Part shown: positions 1-10,447 of the stretch, piece by piece
Layout of the letters: every line of letters starts with the position of its first letter
Position numbering within the stretch: position 1 is the stretch's first letter
From: Iamia sp. SCSIO 61187
GTDB lineage: Bacteria; Actinomycetota; Acidimicrobiia; Acidimicrobiales; Iamiaceae
DNA: 64,000 nucleotides
Reading direction: 5' to 3'
Assembly: GCF_019443745.1 (NCBI RefSeq)
Contig: NZ_CP050948.1
Span: forward strand, 3,600,001-3,664,000
Program-made: the position numbers and the translations under genes
Notes under the pieces: model-generated
Seen by the model: the letters and a program-made list of their open reading frames with translations, nothing else
Told to the model about the DNA's origin: nothing
The model's database searches: none

Positions 1-303
1 GGCGAGCGTCCGGGCCACCGGCGACCACGCCTTGGGAGCGAGGGTCCGGGCCCCCACCACCCCGGCGGCGATCCACATCCCGGCGCACCACCGGCAGGTG
101 AGGAGGGTCGCCAGCCGCGGCGGCTCGCGCATGGCGTCGACGACGTCCTGGGCCGTGTCCCCCTCGCCCGGCGGCTCCTCGCCGTTCGCCACCAGCCGGT
201 CGACCACCGACCGCCGCCACGGCTCGCTGATGACGTCGGCCGTCGCCAGCCGGGTCAGGCGGTAGGCCGCCAACCCGTCGACGACCAGCTCCAGGGGGTC
301 CAT
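1..303 (-). CDS. DUF1360 family protein, C-terminus cut by window edge
   Basis: An open frame of 101 codons runs from an ATG at 303 off the left edge without a stop, so the protein is partial. The N-terminal third contains YRLTRLATAD and the visible C-terminal part contains LLTCRWCAGMW. That pairing (YRLTRL near the start, then a leucine-rich stretch with a CxxC-like pair before a tryptophan and a small-residue membrane segment) is what I know from the DUF1360 family of small integral-membrane proteins. Function is unknown. It is transcribed away from the CsbD-like gene on its right. Confidence 0.6.
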   Translation of the reverse strand, partial: MDPLELVVDGLAAYRLTRLATADVISEPWRRSVVDRLVANGEEPPGEGDTAQDVVDAMREPPRLATLLTCRWCAGMWIAAGVVGARTLAPKAWSPVARTLA

Positions 304-488
304 GCGCTCCACGCGCCAGCGCTCCCCGCCCACCCGCCGCTCACCCACTCGCGCCGAGACCCGTCCTCGGCGCGCCGGGCCACCGTGACCGATGACGTGC
401 TCGCACCATGCATCATCCTGCTTGCTGCGGGTAGCAGCCGATGTCCCCCGAGGCCCCGCCTCGCCCCCCAGGACCCGCAGAGGAACCC

Positions 489-998
489 ATGACACCGGAC
501 ACCGACGGCAGCAGCCTCGTCGAGCGCGTGAAGGGCAAGGCCAAGGGCCTCGCCGGCGCCGCCCTCGGCGACGAGCGCCTCGCTCGCGAGGGCGCCCTCC
601 ACGAAGAGAAGGCCGACGCCCTCGACGACGCCGAGCGGCTCGAGGCCCAGGCGGCCCAGGACGCCGAGGAGGCCGAGCGGGCCCAGCGCGAGCACGAGCT
701 CGAGACCGAGCGCCGCCAGCTGGCCCAGGAGGAGGCCGCCGCCCAGCGCGAGGAGCGCATCGAGCAGGAGAAGGCGGCCGAGCAGGCCCGCGTCGAGGCC
801 CAGGCCGAGCGGCGCGAGGACGCCGTGGAGGCCCAGGCCGACGCCCAGGAGAAGGCCGCTGCCCGCGAGGAGCTCGAGGCCACGCGCCAGCGCTCCGAGG
901 AGCTCCGCGCCGCCGCCGCCCTCGAGGCCGAGGCCGAGCGGGCCCGGGACCAGGCCGACGCCCTCGACCAGGCGGCCCAGCCCGCCGAGGAGAAGTGA
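489..998 (+). CDS. CsbD-like stress protein with long coiled coil
   Basis: The first 40 residues (SSLVERVKGKAKGLAGAALG, then DERLAREG and an EEKADA stretch) resemble the KGKxKGLAG...LAREG pattern of CsbD-like stress proteins. The rest, about residues 45-169, is almost entirely Ala/Glu/Arg/Gln heptad-like sequence, predicted as a continuous charged coiled coil. I chose the ATG at 489 because AGAGGA lies 4-5 nt before it; an in-frame ATG at 441 has no comparable site. The stop is 5 nt before the next gene, so the two are almost certainly co-transcribed. No signal peptide or membrane segment is visible. The role is unknown; a cytoplasmic structural or stress function is a guess. Confidence 0.6.
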   Translation: MTPDTDGSSLVERVKGKAKGLAGAALGDERLAREGALHEEKADALDDAERLEAQAAQDAEEAERAQREHELETERRQLAQEEAAAQREERIEQEKAAEQARVEAQAERREDAVEAQADAQEKAAAREELEATRQRSEELRAAAALEAEAERARDQADALDQAAQPAEEK

Positions 999-1003
999 CC
1001 ACC

Positions 1004-1624
1004 ATGTCCACCATCCAGCAGATCCCCCGATCGGCCGTCCGGCTCGGCCTCGCCGCCAGCCGCCTGCCGCTCACCGCCGCCGAGGCCGTCCTCGGCAAGC
1101 AGGGCCAGGAGGAGTGGCCCCCCGCCCTCGTGTTCGAGGGCGTCGAGGCCCAGGTCCAGCAGGTCCTCGGCAGCCTCCTCCACGACGACGTCCTGGCCGA
1201 CGAGGGCCGGCTCCGCAGCGCCAAGGTCGAGCGCCTCCGCCAGGCGGCGAACCTCGAGGCCGAGGCCGAGCAGCGCCGCCAGCAGGCCGACACCACCTTC
1301 GAGGCGCGCCGGCAGCAGGCCGAGCGGGCCAAGGACGAGGCGGCCCGAGCCGAGGCCGAGCGCAAGGCCCAGATCGCCCGCGACGAGGCCGAGGCCAAGC
1401 AGAAGGCCGAGCAGGAGGCCCGGGCCGAGGAGCGCGAGGCCGCCGAGGCCGAGCGCAAGGCCGAGCAGGCCGCCCAGCGCAAGGCCCGCCGCAGCCGGGC
1501 CCGGGCCCTCGGCGCCGAGGAGCAGGCCCTGGCCAAGGAGAAGGCGGCCGCGGCGCGCGCTCGTGACGCGAAGACGGCCGACACCAAGGTGAAGGCCACC
1601 AAGGCCGCCCGCACGCGCGCCTGA
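1004..1624 (+). CDS. Coiled-coil protein paired with CsbD-like gene
   Basis: This 206-aa protein begins with a short apolar segment (roughly residues 9-35, with [20 protein letters not shown]) that could be an amphipathic helix. A globular stretch of about 45 residues follows, then an Ala/Glu/Lys/Arg coiled coil from about residue 75 to the end, finishing in a Lys/Arg/Ala-rich basic tail. The start ATG at 1004 lies 5 nt after the upstream stop, so translation is probably coupled. I do not recognise a named family. The resemblance in composition to the upstream neighbour suggests the two products form a hetero-coiled-coil or act in the same process. That is inference from composition and operon structure only. 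Confidence 0.55.
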   Translation: MSTIQQIPRSAVRLGLAASRLPLTAAEAVLGKQGQEEWPPALVFEGVEAQVQQVLGSLLHDDVLADEGRLRSAKVERLRQAANLEAEAEQRRQQADTTFEARRQQAERAKDEAARAEAERKAQIARDEAEAKQKAEQEARAEEREAAEAERKAEQAAQRKARRSRARALGAEEQALAKEKAAAARARDAKTADTKVKATKAARTRA

Positions 1625-1629
1625 CCCAC

Positions 1630-1680
1630 CGAACCTTGTCCGGAACCCTGCCGCAGAGGGGGACTTCCGGACAAGGTTCG
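1630..1680 (+). terminator. Long perfect inverted repeat after coiled-coil operon
   Basis: Two perfect 16-nt arms (1630-1645 CGAACCTTGTCCGGAA and 1665-1680 its reverse complement) flank a 19-nt loop. It starts 5 nt after the stop codon and ends 35 nt before the presumed -10 of the fumarase gene. No T-run follows, as usual in high-GC actinobacteria, so it most likely terminates the coiled-coil operon. A regulator-binding site or dispersed repeat is possible. Confidence 0.6.
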
Positions 1681-1714
1681 CAGGGGTCGCTTCGCCGGGG
1701 GTGGCGCGCGGTCG

Positions 1715-1720
1715 TAGCGT
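1715..1720 (+). promoter_or_regulatory. Presumed -10 hexamer TAGCGT, leaderless fumarase
   Basis: TAGCGT matches the TAnnnT form of actinobacterial -10 elements and ends only 7 nt before the ATG at 1728. There is no purine-rich ribosome site in between, so a leaderless transcript is likely. Confidence 0.45.
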
Positions 1721-1727
1721 CGGCGCC

Positions 1728-3386
<1,659 letters not shown>

Positions 3387-3401
3387 GGCACCGCTCGCCC
3401 G

Positions 3402-4778
3402 TCAGGGCTCGAGGAGCGTCCCGGGGGCGTCGAAGGCGCCCCGCTCGAGGTCCTCGCAGAAGAGGCGGTGGTCGGCGAGGACCCGCGCCGCGCCCTCCTC
3501 GGCCCACTCGACGGTGTCGGCGACGAACACGGTGGGCTGCACCACCCGCAGGATGCCGATCTCGGCGCCCGGCCCCTCGCCCACGTCGAGCAGGTGCGAC
3601 TCGGAGCGGGCGTGGGTCTGGGCCAGGGCCCGGCCGCACACCTCGGCGTAGGACAGGAGGGCGTCGCCGTCGAGGTCGGCCACGCTGATGTTCACCTTCA
3701 TGGGGCTGCGCTCGCGCACCACGAACGAGCGGCCCTCGATCTCGGCCGCGCCGTAGAGGGCGTCACCGTCGACCAGGAACTCCGAGTGGGCCAGGGCGAT
3801 GCGCTCGGCCGAGGTGCGGGCGTCGAACGAGGTCGCCGGCACCAGGCCGTACAGGGCAGAGCGCCGGGCCATCTTGAGCTCGATGATGACGTCGTCGGTG
3901 GCGTCGGGGCCCCACCCGTCGAGCAGCACCCAGAACCGGGCCAGACCCTGGCTCGCGGTGCCGCCTCCGTGGCGCAGGGCGACGTCGTGGACCCGGAAGA
4001 ACCCCTCGGGCCGCGCCGGGCCACCGCCCAGGGAGTCGGCGTAGTCGGCGACGACCGGCTCGAGCAGGGGGACCAGGTCGGCCCGGGGCTCGACCCGCTC
4101 GTCGGCCAGGAACCGGTGGGCGTCGAGGTCGATGCGCTTGGCCAGGAACTTCGCCCGCGACCGGCGGGCCTTGGCGAACGCCGGGGCCAGCACCGCCGGG
4201 CAGGAGTCCTCGGTGATCTGGTGGGTGTGCTCGGAGTCGTCCCGGGCGAAGTCGACCAGGCCGTCGAGGTAGCCCTGCACGAACGCCCGGACGGTCCGCC
4301 GCCGGGACCCCTTGCCCAGGTCCTTCTCGGCGGCGGCCATCCAGAACCCGACCGCCCCCCGGTTGACGTCGTAGGTGAACGGGGCGATCCACGCCTCGTC
4401 GAAGTCGTTGGGCGCGAAGAAGGGGTGGCCGGCGGCGCTGGGCATGATCCCGAAGTTCTCGGGGTGGATGTCGCCGATGCAGAACACGGCGGGGAGGTGG
4501 CCGTCGACGCCGGCGTGGTCGCGGTAGTACAGCAGGGCCGTCCCCCGGAAGAACGAGAACGGGGAGGCGACGAGGAGGGCGAACTTCGACGCCACCGCCT
4601 CGGGCGTGTCGAGGAGCCGGACGGCGTGATCCTCGACCAGGGTGTTGCGCACGTGGAGGCGCCGCTCCCGCGGGCCGAGCAGGTGCGGTGGGACCTCGAC
4701 CTCGCCGGCGGCACGCAGCTCGGCGTACCGGCGGAAGGGGTCGGCTCGATCGGCGTGGGCGGGCAGGACGGCGGCCAT
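3402..4778 (-). CDS. DUF2252 family protein (kinase-like fold)
   Basis: The 458-aa protein shows the DUF2252 hallmarks: FFRGTALLYY near residue 80, CGDIHPENFG near 105, and NDFDEA near 125. These resemble the catalytic HGDxxxxN and metal-binding D motifs of aminoglycoside-phosphotransferase/HipA-like kinases. Late motifs include a KMNIS-like KVNISVADL and a conserved ARS/H-rich helix. The substrate is unknown for the family. It converges on fumarase with a 15-nt gap and diverges from the M13 peptidase gene. Start is the ATG at 4778. A predicted phosphotransferase role is family-level inference; no activity can be read from the sequence. Confidence 0.85.
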   Translation of the reverse strand: MAAVLPAHADRADPFRRYAELRAAGEVEVPPHLLGPRERRLHVRNTLVEDHAVRLLDTPEAVASKFALLVASPFSFFRGTALLYYRDHAGVDGHLPAVFCIGDIHPENFGIMPSAAGHPFFAPNDFDEAWIAPFTYDVNRGAVGFWMAAAEKDLGKGSRRRTVRAFVQGYLDGLVDFARDDSEHTHQITEDSCPAVLAPAFAKARRSRAKFLAKRIDLDAHRFLADERVEPRADLVPLLEPVVADYADSLGGGPARPEGFFRVHDVALRHGGGTASQGLARFWVLLDGWGPDATDDVIIELKMARRSALYGLVPATSFDARTSAERIALAHSEFLVDGDALYGAAEIEGRSFVVRERSPMKVNISVADLDGDALLSYAEVCGRALAQTHARSESHLLDVGEGPGAEIGILRVVQPTVFVADTVEWAEEGAARVLADHRLFCEDLERGAFDAPGTLLEP

Positions 4779-4824
4779 GGGTGGTGATCATGGCTCACCC
4801 GTCCGGGTGCGGCGGGCGCGACCG

Positions 4825-4830
4825 TAGGCT
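4825..4830 (+). promoter_or_regulatory. Presumed -10 hexamer TAGGCT, leaderless peptidase
   Basis: TAGGCT ends 8 nt before the ATG at 4839 with no ribosome-binding site between. The spacing repeats that seen at several other genes in this window. Confidence 0.45.
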
Positions 4831-4838
4831 CCCACGCC

Positions 4839-6794
4839 ATGACCCACAGCGGCATCGACCTCGACGAGCTCTCCCCCGACGTGCGGCCCCAGGACGACCT
4901 CTTCGCCCACGTCAACGGTCGCTGGGTGGCGGCGACCGAGATCCCCCCGGACCGGGCCCAGCACGGCGCCTTCCACATGCTCCACGACCAGTCCGAGATC
5001 GACGTCCGGGCCATCCTCGAGGAGGCCGCGGCCGGCGACGCCGGGCCCGGGACCGACGAGCGCAAGGTCGGCGACCTGTGGGCCGCGTTCATGGACGTCG
5101 ACGAGGTCGAACGGCGCGACGCCGAGCCCCTGGCCGACGACCTGGCCGAGATCAGCGCCGTCGGGTCCGTCGATGCCCTCGTCGCCCTCATGGGGCGGCT
5201 CCAGCGCCACGGCACGGCCGGCGTCATCGACTTCTTCGTCGACAACGACGGCGACGACGCCACCCGCTACATCGTCAACGTGGTGCAGGGCGGCCTCGGC
5301 CTGCCCGACGAGGCCTACTACCGCGAGGAGGCCCACGCCGCGATCCGGGCCGCCTACGTCGAGCACGTGGCCACCGTCCTGCGGTCGGTCGACGAGCCCG
5401 ACCCGGGCGGCGCCGCCGACCGGGTGATGGCCCTGGAGACGGCACTGGCCGCGGCCCACTGGACCGCGGTCGACAGCCGCGACGCCATCAAGACCCACAA
5501 CAAGCAGGACCGGGCGACCCTGGAGGCGGCCACCGCCGGCTTCGACTGGCCCGGCTACCTCGACGGGCTGGCCGCCCCCGACGCCGCCTTCGCCGAGGTC
5601 GTGGTCCGCCAGCCGTCAGCGGTCGAGGCCGCCGCCCGGCTGCTGGGCGAGGTCCCCCTCGACGACTGGAAGGCGTGGATGGTGTTCCACCACGTGCGAG
5701 CGGCGGCGCCCTACCTGTCGAGCCGGTTCGTCGAGAACAGCTTCCGCTTCTACGGGACGACGCTGTCGGGGATCCCCGAGCTCCGCGAGCGGTGGAAGCG
5801 CGGCGTGCAGGTCGTCGAGGCGGCCATGGGCGAGGCCGTCGGCCAGCTCTACGTCGCCCGCCACTTCCCGCCCGAGCACAAGGAGCGGATGGACCGCCTC
5901 GTCCACTGGCTGGTCGAGGCCTACCGCACCCGCATCTCGCAGCTCGCGTGGATGACCCCCGAGACCCGGCAGCGGGCGCTCGACAAGCTCGACCGCTTCA
6001 CCCCGAAGGTCGGCTACCCGGACACGTGGCGGGACTACTCGTCGCTGGAGATCGACCGGTCGGACCTGCTGGGCAGCGTGCGGCGGGCGGCGGCGTTCGA
6101 GTCCGACCGCAACCTGGCCAAGATCGGCCAGCCCATCGACCGCGACGAGTGGCACATGACGCCGCAGACGGTCAACGCCTACTACAACCCCGGGATGAAC
6201 GAGATCGTCTTCCCGGCGGCGATCCTCCGCTGGCCGTTCTTCGACCCCGAGGCCGACGACGCCATGAACTTCGGGGGCATCGGGGCCGTCATCGGCCACG
6301 AGATCGGCCACGGGTTCGACGACCAGGGCAGCCGCTACGACGGCGACGGCAACCTGTCCGACTGGTGGACCGACGCCGACCGCGAGGCCTTCGACCGCCT
6401 CACCCAGGCGCTCATCGCCCAATACGACGCCTTCGAGCTCGACGGGCTGCCCGACCACGCCGTCAACGGCGGCCTGACCGTGGGCGAGAACATCGGCGAC
6501 CTGGGGGGCATCGGCATCGCCCTGGCCGCCTACGAGCTCAGCCTCGAGGGCCGGGAGGCACCCGTGATCGACGGGCTGACCGGCCGGCAGCGGGTCTTCC
6601 TCGGCTGGGGCCAGGTGTGGCGCACCGTCACCCGCGACGAGGAGCGCATCCGCCGCCTCGCCATCGACCCCCACGCCCCGCCCGAGCTGCGGGCCAACGT
6701 GGTGCGCAACCTCACCGAGTTCCACGAGGAGTTCGGCACGACCGAGGGCGACGGCATGTACCTCCCCGAGGACCAGCGCATCCGCATCTGGTGA
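4839..6794 (+). CDS. M13 family zinc metallopeptidase (neprilysin-like)
   Basis: This 651-aa protein has the length and order of bacterial PepO/neprilysin-type peptidases. An N-terminal helical M13_N domain runs to about residue 390, followed by the catalytic domain. Residues 487-491 form HEIGH, the zinc-binding HExxH. V548-D554 reads VGENIGD, supplying the third zinc ligand E550 and the structural D554. A VNAYYNP segment near residue 445 corresponds to the substrate-binding NAYY motif, and the C-terminus ends in RIW as is typical. There is no signal peptide or anchor, so it is probably cytoplasmic, unlike eukaryotic neprilysins. Predicted to cleave short peptides N-terminal to hydrophobic residues. 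Confidence 0.94.
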   Translation: MTHSGIDLDELSPDVRPQDDLFAHVNGRWVAATEIPPDRAQHGAFHMLHDQSEIDVRAILEEAAAGDAGPGTDERKVGDLWAAFMDVDEVERRDAEPLADDLAEISAVGSVDALVALMGRLQRHGTAGVIDFFVDNDGDDATRYIVNVVQGGLGLPDEAYYREEAHAAIRAAYVEHVATVLRSVDEPDPGGAADRVMALETALAAAHWTAVDSRDAIKTHNKQDRATLEAATAGFDWPGYLDGLAAPDAAFAEVVVRQPSAVEAAARLLGEVPLDDWKAWMVFHHVRAAAPYLSSRFVENSFRFYGTTLSGIPELRERWKRGVQVVEAAMGEAVGQLYVARHFPPEHKERMDRLVHWLVEAYRTRISQLAWMTPETRQRALDKLDRFTPKVGYPDTWRDYSSLEIDRSDLLGSVRRAAAFESDRNLAKIGQPIDRDEWHMTPQTVNAYYNPGMNEIVFPAAILRWPFFDPEADDAMNFGGIGAVIGHEIGHGFDDQGSRYDGDGNLSDWWTDADREAFDRLTQALIAQYDAFELDGLPDHAVNGGLTVGENIGDLGGIGIALAAYELSLEGREAPVIDGLTGRQRVFLGWGQVWRTVTRDEERIRRLAIDPHAPPELRANVVRNLTEFHEEFGTTEGDGMYLPEDQRIRIW

Positions 6795-6855
6795 GTCCTC
6801 TCGTCGCTCGTTCGCGGAGGAGCGGAGGCAGACGACGCTCGCCCGCGACCTGACC

Positions 6856-6875
6856 GGATCTCCCGCCGGAGATCC
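6856..6875 (+). terminator. Hairpin downstream of M13 peptidase
   Basis: Perfect 8-bp stem GGATCTCC/GGAGATCC with a CGCC loop, 62 nt after the peptidase stop. A further G6-TCT-C6 hairpin follows at 6904-6918. Together they probably end transcription from the left. Confidence 0.5.
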
Positions 6876-7002
6876 TCGCCCGGCGACGCCGCTGGGGGGT
6901 TCCGGGGGGTCTCCCCCCGACGAAGAGGCGTGTCGGCGAGGAACGAGCCGTCCGCCTCTGGGGCCCTCAGCGCGAGCGCAGCGAGCTCCTTCAGTTCGAG
7001 GA

Positions 7003-7027
7003 AGGAACCGAGCGAAGCGAGGTTCCT
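7003..7027 (-). terminator. Hairpin downstream of ABC-F gene
   Basis: Perfect 7-bp stem AGGAACC/GGTTCCT with an 11-nt loop (GAGCGAAGCGA), 13 nt beyond the stop codon of the ABC-F gene read on the minus strand. Likely its terminator. Confidence 0.5.
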
Positions 7028-7039
7028 GACGAGAGGCCG

Positions 7040-8647
7040 CTAGGCCAACGCCACCATGTCGAGGAGGTCGTTGGACCAGTAGTCGACCTGCCCGTCGGGC
7101 ATGTAGAGGGCCCGGTCGGGCTTGAGGGCCCGGACGAAGTCGGTGTCGTGGCTGACGAGGAGGATGGTGCCGGGCCACTCGGCGAGGGACGCGGCGACGG
7201 CGTCGCGCGACCCCGGGTCGAGGTTGTTGGTCGGCTCGTCGAGCAGGAGCAGGTTGTTGCGCCCGGCGACCAGCTGGCTGAGGGCCAGCTTGGTCTTCTC
7301 GCCGCCCGAGAGGGTCCCGGCCTCCTGGAAGACCTTGTCACCGGTGAGGCCGAACATGCCCAGCAGGCCCCGGAGCTCGGACTCGGACTGGCCGGTCGAG
7401 GCGTCGCGGAGCTGGTCGACCAGGTTCCGGTGGGGGTCGAGGCCCTCGTGCTCCTGGGCGTAGTAGCCGACGACCACGCCGAGGCCGGTGCGCACCGCGC
7501 CGGAGGTCGGCTCCTGCACGCCGGCGATCGAGCGCAGGAGGCTCGTCTTGCCGGCGCCGTTGAAGCCCATCACGACCATCCGCTCGCCCCGGCCCATGGA
7601 GAACTCCACGTCGGCGAACACGTCGAGGTCGCCGTAGGAGACCGAGAGGTCCTCGACCTCGAGCACGGTCCGCCCGGCGTGGGGCGGGTCCGGGAAGCGC
7701 ACCTTGGTGACGATCTGCCGCTTCGGACCCTCGGTCGCCGTCGCCTCGATGCGGGCGATGCGCTTCTCCAGGCTGTGGGCCATGGCCGCCTTGGTGGCCT
7801 TGGCCCCGAAGCGGTCGACGATGGTCTGGAGCCGGTCGACCTCCTTCTCCCGGGCGGCCGCCTCCTTGCGCAGCCGGACCTCGTCGGCCTCGCGCTGGTG
7901 CTGGTACTGCGAGTAGGTGCCCCGGTACTCGTGGAGGGTGCCGACCTCGTCGTGGCCGCCGCGGTCGAGGTGGATGACGCGGGTGATGGCCTCGTCGAGG
8001 AGGTCGAGGTCGTGGCTGATGACGATCAGCCCACCCCGGTAGCGGCGCATGTAGTCGAGGAGCCACTCCTTGGCGTCGCTGTCGAGGTGGTTGGTCGGCT
8101 CGTCGAGGAACAGCAGGTCGCTGCCGGCGAAGAGGATGCGGGCCAGCTCGACCCGGCGGCGCTGGCCGCCCGACAGAGCCGCCAGGGGGAGGTCGAGGCG
8201 GTCGTCGGGGAGGCCGAGCCCGGCGGCGAGGCGGCGGACCTCGCTCTCGGCCTGGTAGCCGCCCTCGAGGCGGAAGCGCTCCTCGGCCCGGGTGAACCGG
8301 CTGACCGCCCGGTCGGAGGGGTCCTCCTCCATCGCCAGCCGGAGCTTCTCCATGCGGACCACGGCCTCGTCGAAGCCGCGACCGGACAGGACGTGCTCGA
8401 GCCCGGTGCGGGAGTCGGGGACGCCGTCGAGGCGGGGGTCCTGGGGCAGGTAGCCGACGCCGCCCTCGCGGCGGACGGTGCCCCGGCTGGGCTCGGCGTC
8501 ACCGCCCAGGATCTTGAGCATGGTGGTCTTGCCGGCGCCGTTGCGGCCGACGATGCCGACCTTGTCGCCGGCGCGCACCGAGAACGTGATGCCGTCGAGG
8601 AGGATGGTCCCTCCGACGTCGACGCGCAGTCCGTTCACCGTGAGCAC
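7040..8647 (-). CDS. ABC-F family ATPase (ribosome-associated type)
   Basis: The 535-aa protein holds two ABC ATPase domains on one chain and no membrane segment, the layout of ABC-F proteins that act on the translating ribosome. Domain 1 has Walker A GRNGAGKTT (about residues 34-42), signature LSGGQ and Walker B LLFLDEPTNHLD. The linker, about residues 240-300, is a charged helical segment that includes the EYRGTYSQY motif. Domain 2 has FNGAGKTS, LSGGE and LLLLDEPTNNLD. Both catalytic glutamates are present. The GTG start puts the first residues directly into the first beta strand. The family includes EttA-like translation factors and antibiotic-protection proteins; nothing here separates these roles. 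Confidence 0.92.
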   Translation of the reverse strand: MLTVNGLRVDVGGTILLDGITFSVRAGDKVGIVGRNGAGKTTMLKILGGDAEPSRGTVRREGGVGYLPQDPRLDGVPDSRTGLEHVLSGRGFDEAVVRMEKLRLAMEEDPSDRAVSRFTRAEERFRLEGGYQAESEVRRLAAGLGLPDDRLDLPLAALSGGQRRRVELARILFAGSDLLFLDEPTNHLDSDAKEWLLDYMRRYRGGLIVISHDLDLLDEAITRVIHLDRGGHDEVGTLHEYRGTYSQYQHQREADEVRLRKEAAAREKEVDRLQTIVDRFGAKATKAAMAHSLEKRIARIEATATEGPKRQIVTKVRFPDPPHAGRTVLEVEDLSVSYGDLDVFADVEFSMGRGERMVVMGFNGAGKTSLLRSIAGVQEPTSGAVRTGLGVVVGYYAQEHEGLDPHRNLVDQLRDASTGQSESELRGLLGMFGLTGDKVFQEAGTLSGGEKTKLALSQLVAGRNNLLLLDEPTNNLDPGSRDAVAASLAEWPGTILLVSHDTDFVRALKPDRALYMPDGQVDYWSNDLLDMVALA

Positions 8648-8683
8648 CGGTCGAGGCTGCCACGTCAGGGGCCCCGCACCAAC

Positions 8684-8689
8684 TACCGT
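8684..8689 (+). promoter_or_regulatory. Presumed -10 hexamer TACCGT
   Basis: TACCGT ends 9 nt before the ATG at 8699 in the short divergent gap from the ABC-F gene. No ribosome site lies between, which supports a leaderless mRNA. Confidence 0.45.
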
Positions 8690-8698
8690 TTGCCCGCC

Positions 8699-10432
8699 AT
8701 GCGGGAGCCGTCAGCCACCGGCCCCGGCGCCGCCCTCGCCCGCTGGGCGCCGCTGGTGGCGGCCGCCCCGATCCTCGTGGCGACGGTGCTCGCCCTGCGC
8801 GAGGGGTGGACGCCGACCAGCGACCAGGCCGGCCAGGTGGCCCGCATCGCCGACGTCTTCACCCGGCGCACCCCGTTGGTCGGCCCCTACTCCCGCGAGG
8901 GCTGGTCGCACCCGGGGCCGCTGGTGTTCTGGGTCACGGCCCCGGGGTACCGGCTCCTCGGCCCGGCCGGCATCATGGCCACGATCGGACTGGTGAACGC
9001 CGTCAGCGCCGCCACCGCCGTGGCCCTGGCCCGACGGGTCGGTGGGGCCGCCCTGGCCCTCGCCGTCACGGGCGGCCTCCTGGTGGCCGAGGCGGCGATC
9101 GAGGCCCACGGCCTGGTCGACGTGTGGAACCCCTACGTGGGCACGATCCCCCTGCTGGTCGCCCTGCTGGGCCTCCTCGCGGTGGCCTTCGGGACCGACG
9201 GCGCCCTCCCCGTGGTCGTGGTCGCGGCGTCGTGGGCGCTCCAGTCCCACCTCGGACCCGTCCTCGTCGTCCTCGCCGCCACCGCCGCGACGGTGGCGAT
9301 CCTGGCCGTCCGCCGCCACCGCCCGTCGGGGCGGTGGCTCGCGGTGGCCGTGGGCGTCGGGCTGCTCCTGTGGTCGGGGCCCATCGTCGACCAGCTGACC
9401 GCCGACCAGGGCAACCTCAGCGCCATGGTCGACTACCTGCGGTCGCCCCAAGAGCTCCAGGACACCTCGATCGCCCTGGACGTGACCGCCGACCACCTGG
9501 GGATCGTCCCCGCCTGGGCCGGGGTGGGCGGGGCCGGCTCGCTCGCCGGCGACCCCCGTCCCTGGACCCTCGCCGTCCCCGTCGTCGGCCTGCTCCTCGC
9601 CGGGCTGGGAGCACGGCGCCTCGGCGACCGACGGCTCGGGGCCACGGTCCTGGTGGCTCTCGTGGCCCTGGTCGCCGCCATCGGGGCGAGCACCCGCATC
9701 GACTTCGTCCAGGCCGCGTACCTGTACCGCTGGACCTGGGCCGTGGGCGTGCTGACCTGGGCCGTGATCGCCACCGCGGCGTGGCGGGTCGTCACCGGGA
9801 TGGTCGGGGCCGGCACGACCCGGCGGGTCGTGCCGGTCCTGGCCCTCGGCGTCGTCCTGGTCGGGGTCGTCGTCACCGGTGCGGTGGTCGCCGACCCCGA
9901 CGCCGTCCCGCTGGAGGGGTCGAGCGAGGCCGCCGCCGACCTGCTCGACCAGATCCCCGACGGGCTCCCCCGGGAGGGGCGCTACACCGTGGCGGTGGCC
10001 GGTGACCAGGACCTGGGGGCGGTGGCCACCGGCCTCGGCGTGGCGCTGGACGACGCCGGCTACGACATCCGGTTCCCGCCCTCGTTCCGGGACCAGATGG
10101 GCGACCACCGCGTCACCGAAGATCCCTCGCGCCAGACCCTCTTCGTCGTCGCCACCTCGACGATCGACGACCGGCCGCCGACCCCGGGGGCCACCCTCCT
10201 GGCCGTGTTCGACCGCCTCACCCCGGCGGAGCGGGCCCGCATCGGCGAGCTCGAGGACGCGGTCCGGGACCAGGTCGGCCTCGGGCCGACGGACGCGGTC
10301 GGGGCGCTGGCGTTCGGGCGCGAGAGCCTCCTGCGGCAGGGCGCCGACCGGGCCACCATGGACGCCCTGCGCGACCTGGCCGAGCGGGGCCCGCGCTACA
10401 CGGTCTGGCTGTCCGCCCCGCCCCCGGGCTGA
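8699..10432 (+). CDS. Multi-pass membrane protein, GT-C-like
   Basis: A 577-aa protein with about ten hydrophobic segments between residues 15 and 405 and a C-terminal soluble domain of about 170 residues. The first periplasmic loop carries an acidic residue in SDQA and then GPYSREGWSHPGPLVFW. That arrangement is reminiscent of GT-C fold glycosyltransferases, but no diagnostic motif is certain. The minus-strand gene at 11594-13234 encodes a clear paralogue sharing YSRxxWSHPGPL. The open frame extends far upstream as antisense to the ABC-F gene; the true start is the ATG at 8699, supported by the -10 just upstream. Lipid-linked sugar transfer is a possible role, not shown. Confidence 0.7.
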   Translation: MREPSATGPGAALARWAPLVAAAPILVATVLALREGWTPTSDQAGQVARIADVFTRRTPLVGPYSREGWSHPGPLVFWVTAPGYRLLGPAGIMATIGLVNAVSAATAVALARRVGGAALALAVTGGLLVAEAAIEAHGLVDVWNPYVGTIPLLVALLGLLAVAFGTDGALPVVVVAASWALQSHLGPVLVVLAATAATVAILAVRRHRPSGRWLAVAVGVGLLLWSGPIVDQLTADQGNLSAMVDYLRSPQELQDTSIALDVTADHLGIVPAWAGVGGAGSLAGDPRPWTLAVPVVGLLLAGLGARRLGDRRLGATVLVALVALVAAIGASTRIDFVQAAYLYRWTWAVGVLTWAVIATAAWRVVTGMVGAGTTRRVVPVLALGVVLVGVVVTGAVVADPDAVPLEGSSEAAADLLDQIPDGLPREGRYTVAVAGDQDLGAVATGLGVALDDAGYDIRFPPSFRDQMGDHRVTEDPSRQTLFVVATSTIDDRPPTPGATLLAVFDRLTPAERARIGELEDAVRDQVGLGPTDAVGALAFGRESLLRQGADRATMDALRDLAERGPRYTVWLSAPPPG

Positions 10433-10447
10433 GCGGGCCGGCGACGC

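Noticed and set aside
7148-8698. Long plus-strand extension upstream of the 8699 membrane protein
   Set aside because: It is antisense to the ABC-F gene and reads as Gly/Leu/Val/Glu repeats; the true start is marked by a -10 and ATG at 8699.
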